A DNA stretch of 5,696 bases from Acidimicrobiia bacterium (GTDB lineage Bacteria; Actinomycetota; Acidimicrobiia; Spongiisociales; JAENVV01), in assembly GCA_020352575.1 (NCBI GenBank), contig CP070681.1:756971-762666 (forward strand), in the 5' to 3' direction. The position numbers were made by a program, and so were the translations under genes. The notes under the pieces were generated by a model that was not told where the DNA came from, did not search any database, and saw nothing but the letters and a program-made list of their open reading frames with translations. Position 1 is the stretch's first letter, and every line of letters starts with the position of its first letter. This document shows, in pieces, positions 5,077 through 5,696 of this stretch.

Positions 5077-5696
5077 ATGCGGGTCGCCGTCGTGGACATG
5101 GGGTCGAACACCTTCCGGCTCCTCGTCAGTGAAGCCCGAACGGATGGCGCCCTCTCGACCCTCCACATCGAGCGCTACATGCTCCACCTCGGTGGCATCG
5201 TGGGTGAGCACGGGGAGATCACCCCGGCGGCGCTCCAGGCAGCCATCGACGCGACCCGGTCGATGGCCGGCTTCATCGAACGCTTCGGAGTGGACCGGGT
5301 CATCGCCGTTGCCACCGCCGCGCTTCGCGACGCGGCCAACGGCCCGGAGGTCGCCGACCACCTGGGTGGGGTCCTCGGTGTCCCAGTGCGCATCCTCGAA
5401 GGCACCGACGAGGCCCGACTCTCGTTCCTCGGGGTGCACGCGGCGATCGCGTTCGAGCGGGACGCCCACGCCGTGGTCGACCTCGGGGGCGGCAGCCTCG
5501 AACTCGCGCTCGGCAGGGGCCCGACGATGGACCGCGGCCACTCCTGGCCGATCGGGGTGAGCCGGTTGCGGGCACTCGTCGGGCGGCCGGAGGTCATCGA
5601 TGCCGATGCGGAGGCGAGACTGCGGGCACACGTCGCTGACGCGCTCAGCGCCACCGATCAACTCGATCCGGACACCGAGGTGGTGCTCATCGGGGG
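5077..5696 (+). CDS. Exopolyphosphatase / GppA-family phosphatase, C-terminus cut by window edge
   Basis: Members of this ASKHA-fold family remove terminal phosphate from polyphosphate (Ppx) or from pppGpp (GppA), linking phosphate storage and the stringent response in the cytoplasm. The visible 206 complete codons start with MRVAVVDMGSNTFRLLV, the first phosphate-binding loop (Asp7). TAALRDAAN follows at 80-88. EGTDEARLSFLGV at 108-120 holds Glu112, matching the catalytic Glu121 of E. coli Ppx. VVDLGGGSLELALG at 133-146 holds Asp135 and Glu142, matching Asp143 and Glu150. The usual GGGSTEL motif reads GGGSLEL here, with Leu141 in place of Thr. The protein leaves the window at VLIG(G), near the expected next glycine motif. 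Actinobacterial members of about 300-320 residues are common, so roughly two thirds is visible. Ppx and GppA activities cannot be separated from this part, so no symbol is given. Confidence 0.93.
   Translation, partial: MRVAVVDMGSNTFRLLVSEARTDGALSTLHIERYMLHLGGIVGEHGEITPAALQAAIDATRSMAGFIERFGVDRVIAVATAALRDAANGPEVADHLGGVLGVPVRILEGTDEARLSFLGVHAAIAFERDAHAVVDLGGGSLELALGRGPTMDRGHSWPIGVSRLRALVGRPEVIDADAEARLRAHVADALSATDQLDPDTEVVLIG

Noticed and set aside
4201..5661. A 486-codon open frame on the minus strand opposite the CapA and Ppx genes
   Set aside because: It is opposite two genes with full sets of family motifs and crosses the gap between them. Its translation is Gly/Arg/Asp/Val-rich with no recognisable domain, which is the usual mirror of GC-rich coding DNA.
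1..5696. Search for CRISPR arrays, tRNA or rRNA genes, insertion-sequence ends, toxin-antitoxin or phage-defence genes
   Set aside because: No regularly spaced repeats, tRNA-like folds, transposase motifs or defence-type domains were seen by eye. All the space is filled by housekeeping-type genes and short spacers.

Overview
The window comes from a high-GC chromosome. GC-ending codons dominate, and the gene types fit an actinobacterium, possibly Acidimicrobiia-like: an actinobacterial-style NuoA, a zinc-ribbon/septum-formation membrane protein, Thr-rich lipoprotein linkers, and leaderless starts preceded by a TANNNT box. The phylum is fairly secure and the class is a guess. I see no mobile element, tRNA, rRNA, CRISPR array or sign of recent transfer. 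This looks like ordinary core-chromosome DNA.

Layout: On the minus strand, nuoA (290-661) and the first half of nuoB (1-299, cut by the window edge) begin an apparent respiratory complex I operon that reads leftwards out of the window. A 114-bp divergent intergenic region (662-775) separates it from five complete plus-strand genes and one partial gene. These are a cytoplasmic alkaline-phosphatase-superfamily phosphodiesterase (776-1849), a membrane protein with a cytoplasmic zinc ribbon and an outer septum-formation-like domain (1951-2847), a rhodanese-like lipoprotein (2894-3298) overlapping by 4 bp a MobA-type molybdenum cofactor guanylyltransferase (3295-3840), a CapA/PgsA-family lipoprotein with a poly-Thr tether (3934-5043), and the N-terminal part of an exopolyphosphatase/GppA phosphatase (5077 to the edge).

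How they fit together: Only nuoA-nuoB and rhodanese-mobA are coupled tightly enough to be called operons from sequence alone. The other genes are co-directional, but each has its own plausible -10 box. A strong hairpin with a T-containing tail follows mobA. Four of the plus-strand genes lack a Shine-Dalgarno sequence and have a TANNNT box ending 6-8 nt before the start codon, the signature of leaderless transcription. The zinc-ribbon gene and nuoB instead have clear Shine-Dalgarno sequences.

I did not find a convincing undescribed system. The most useful leads are the leaderless promoter pattern, a three-copy TTGTCAG heptad repeat upstream of the CapA gene, the rhodanese-lipoprotein/MobA coupling, and the uncharacterised zinc-ribbon membrane protein.
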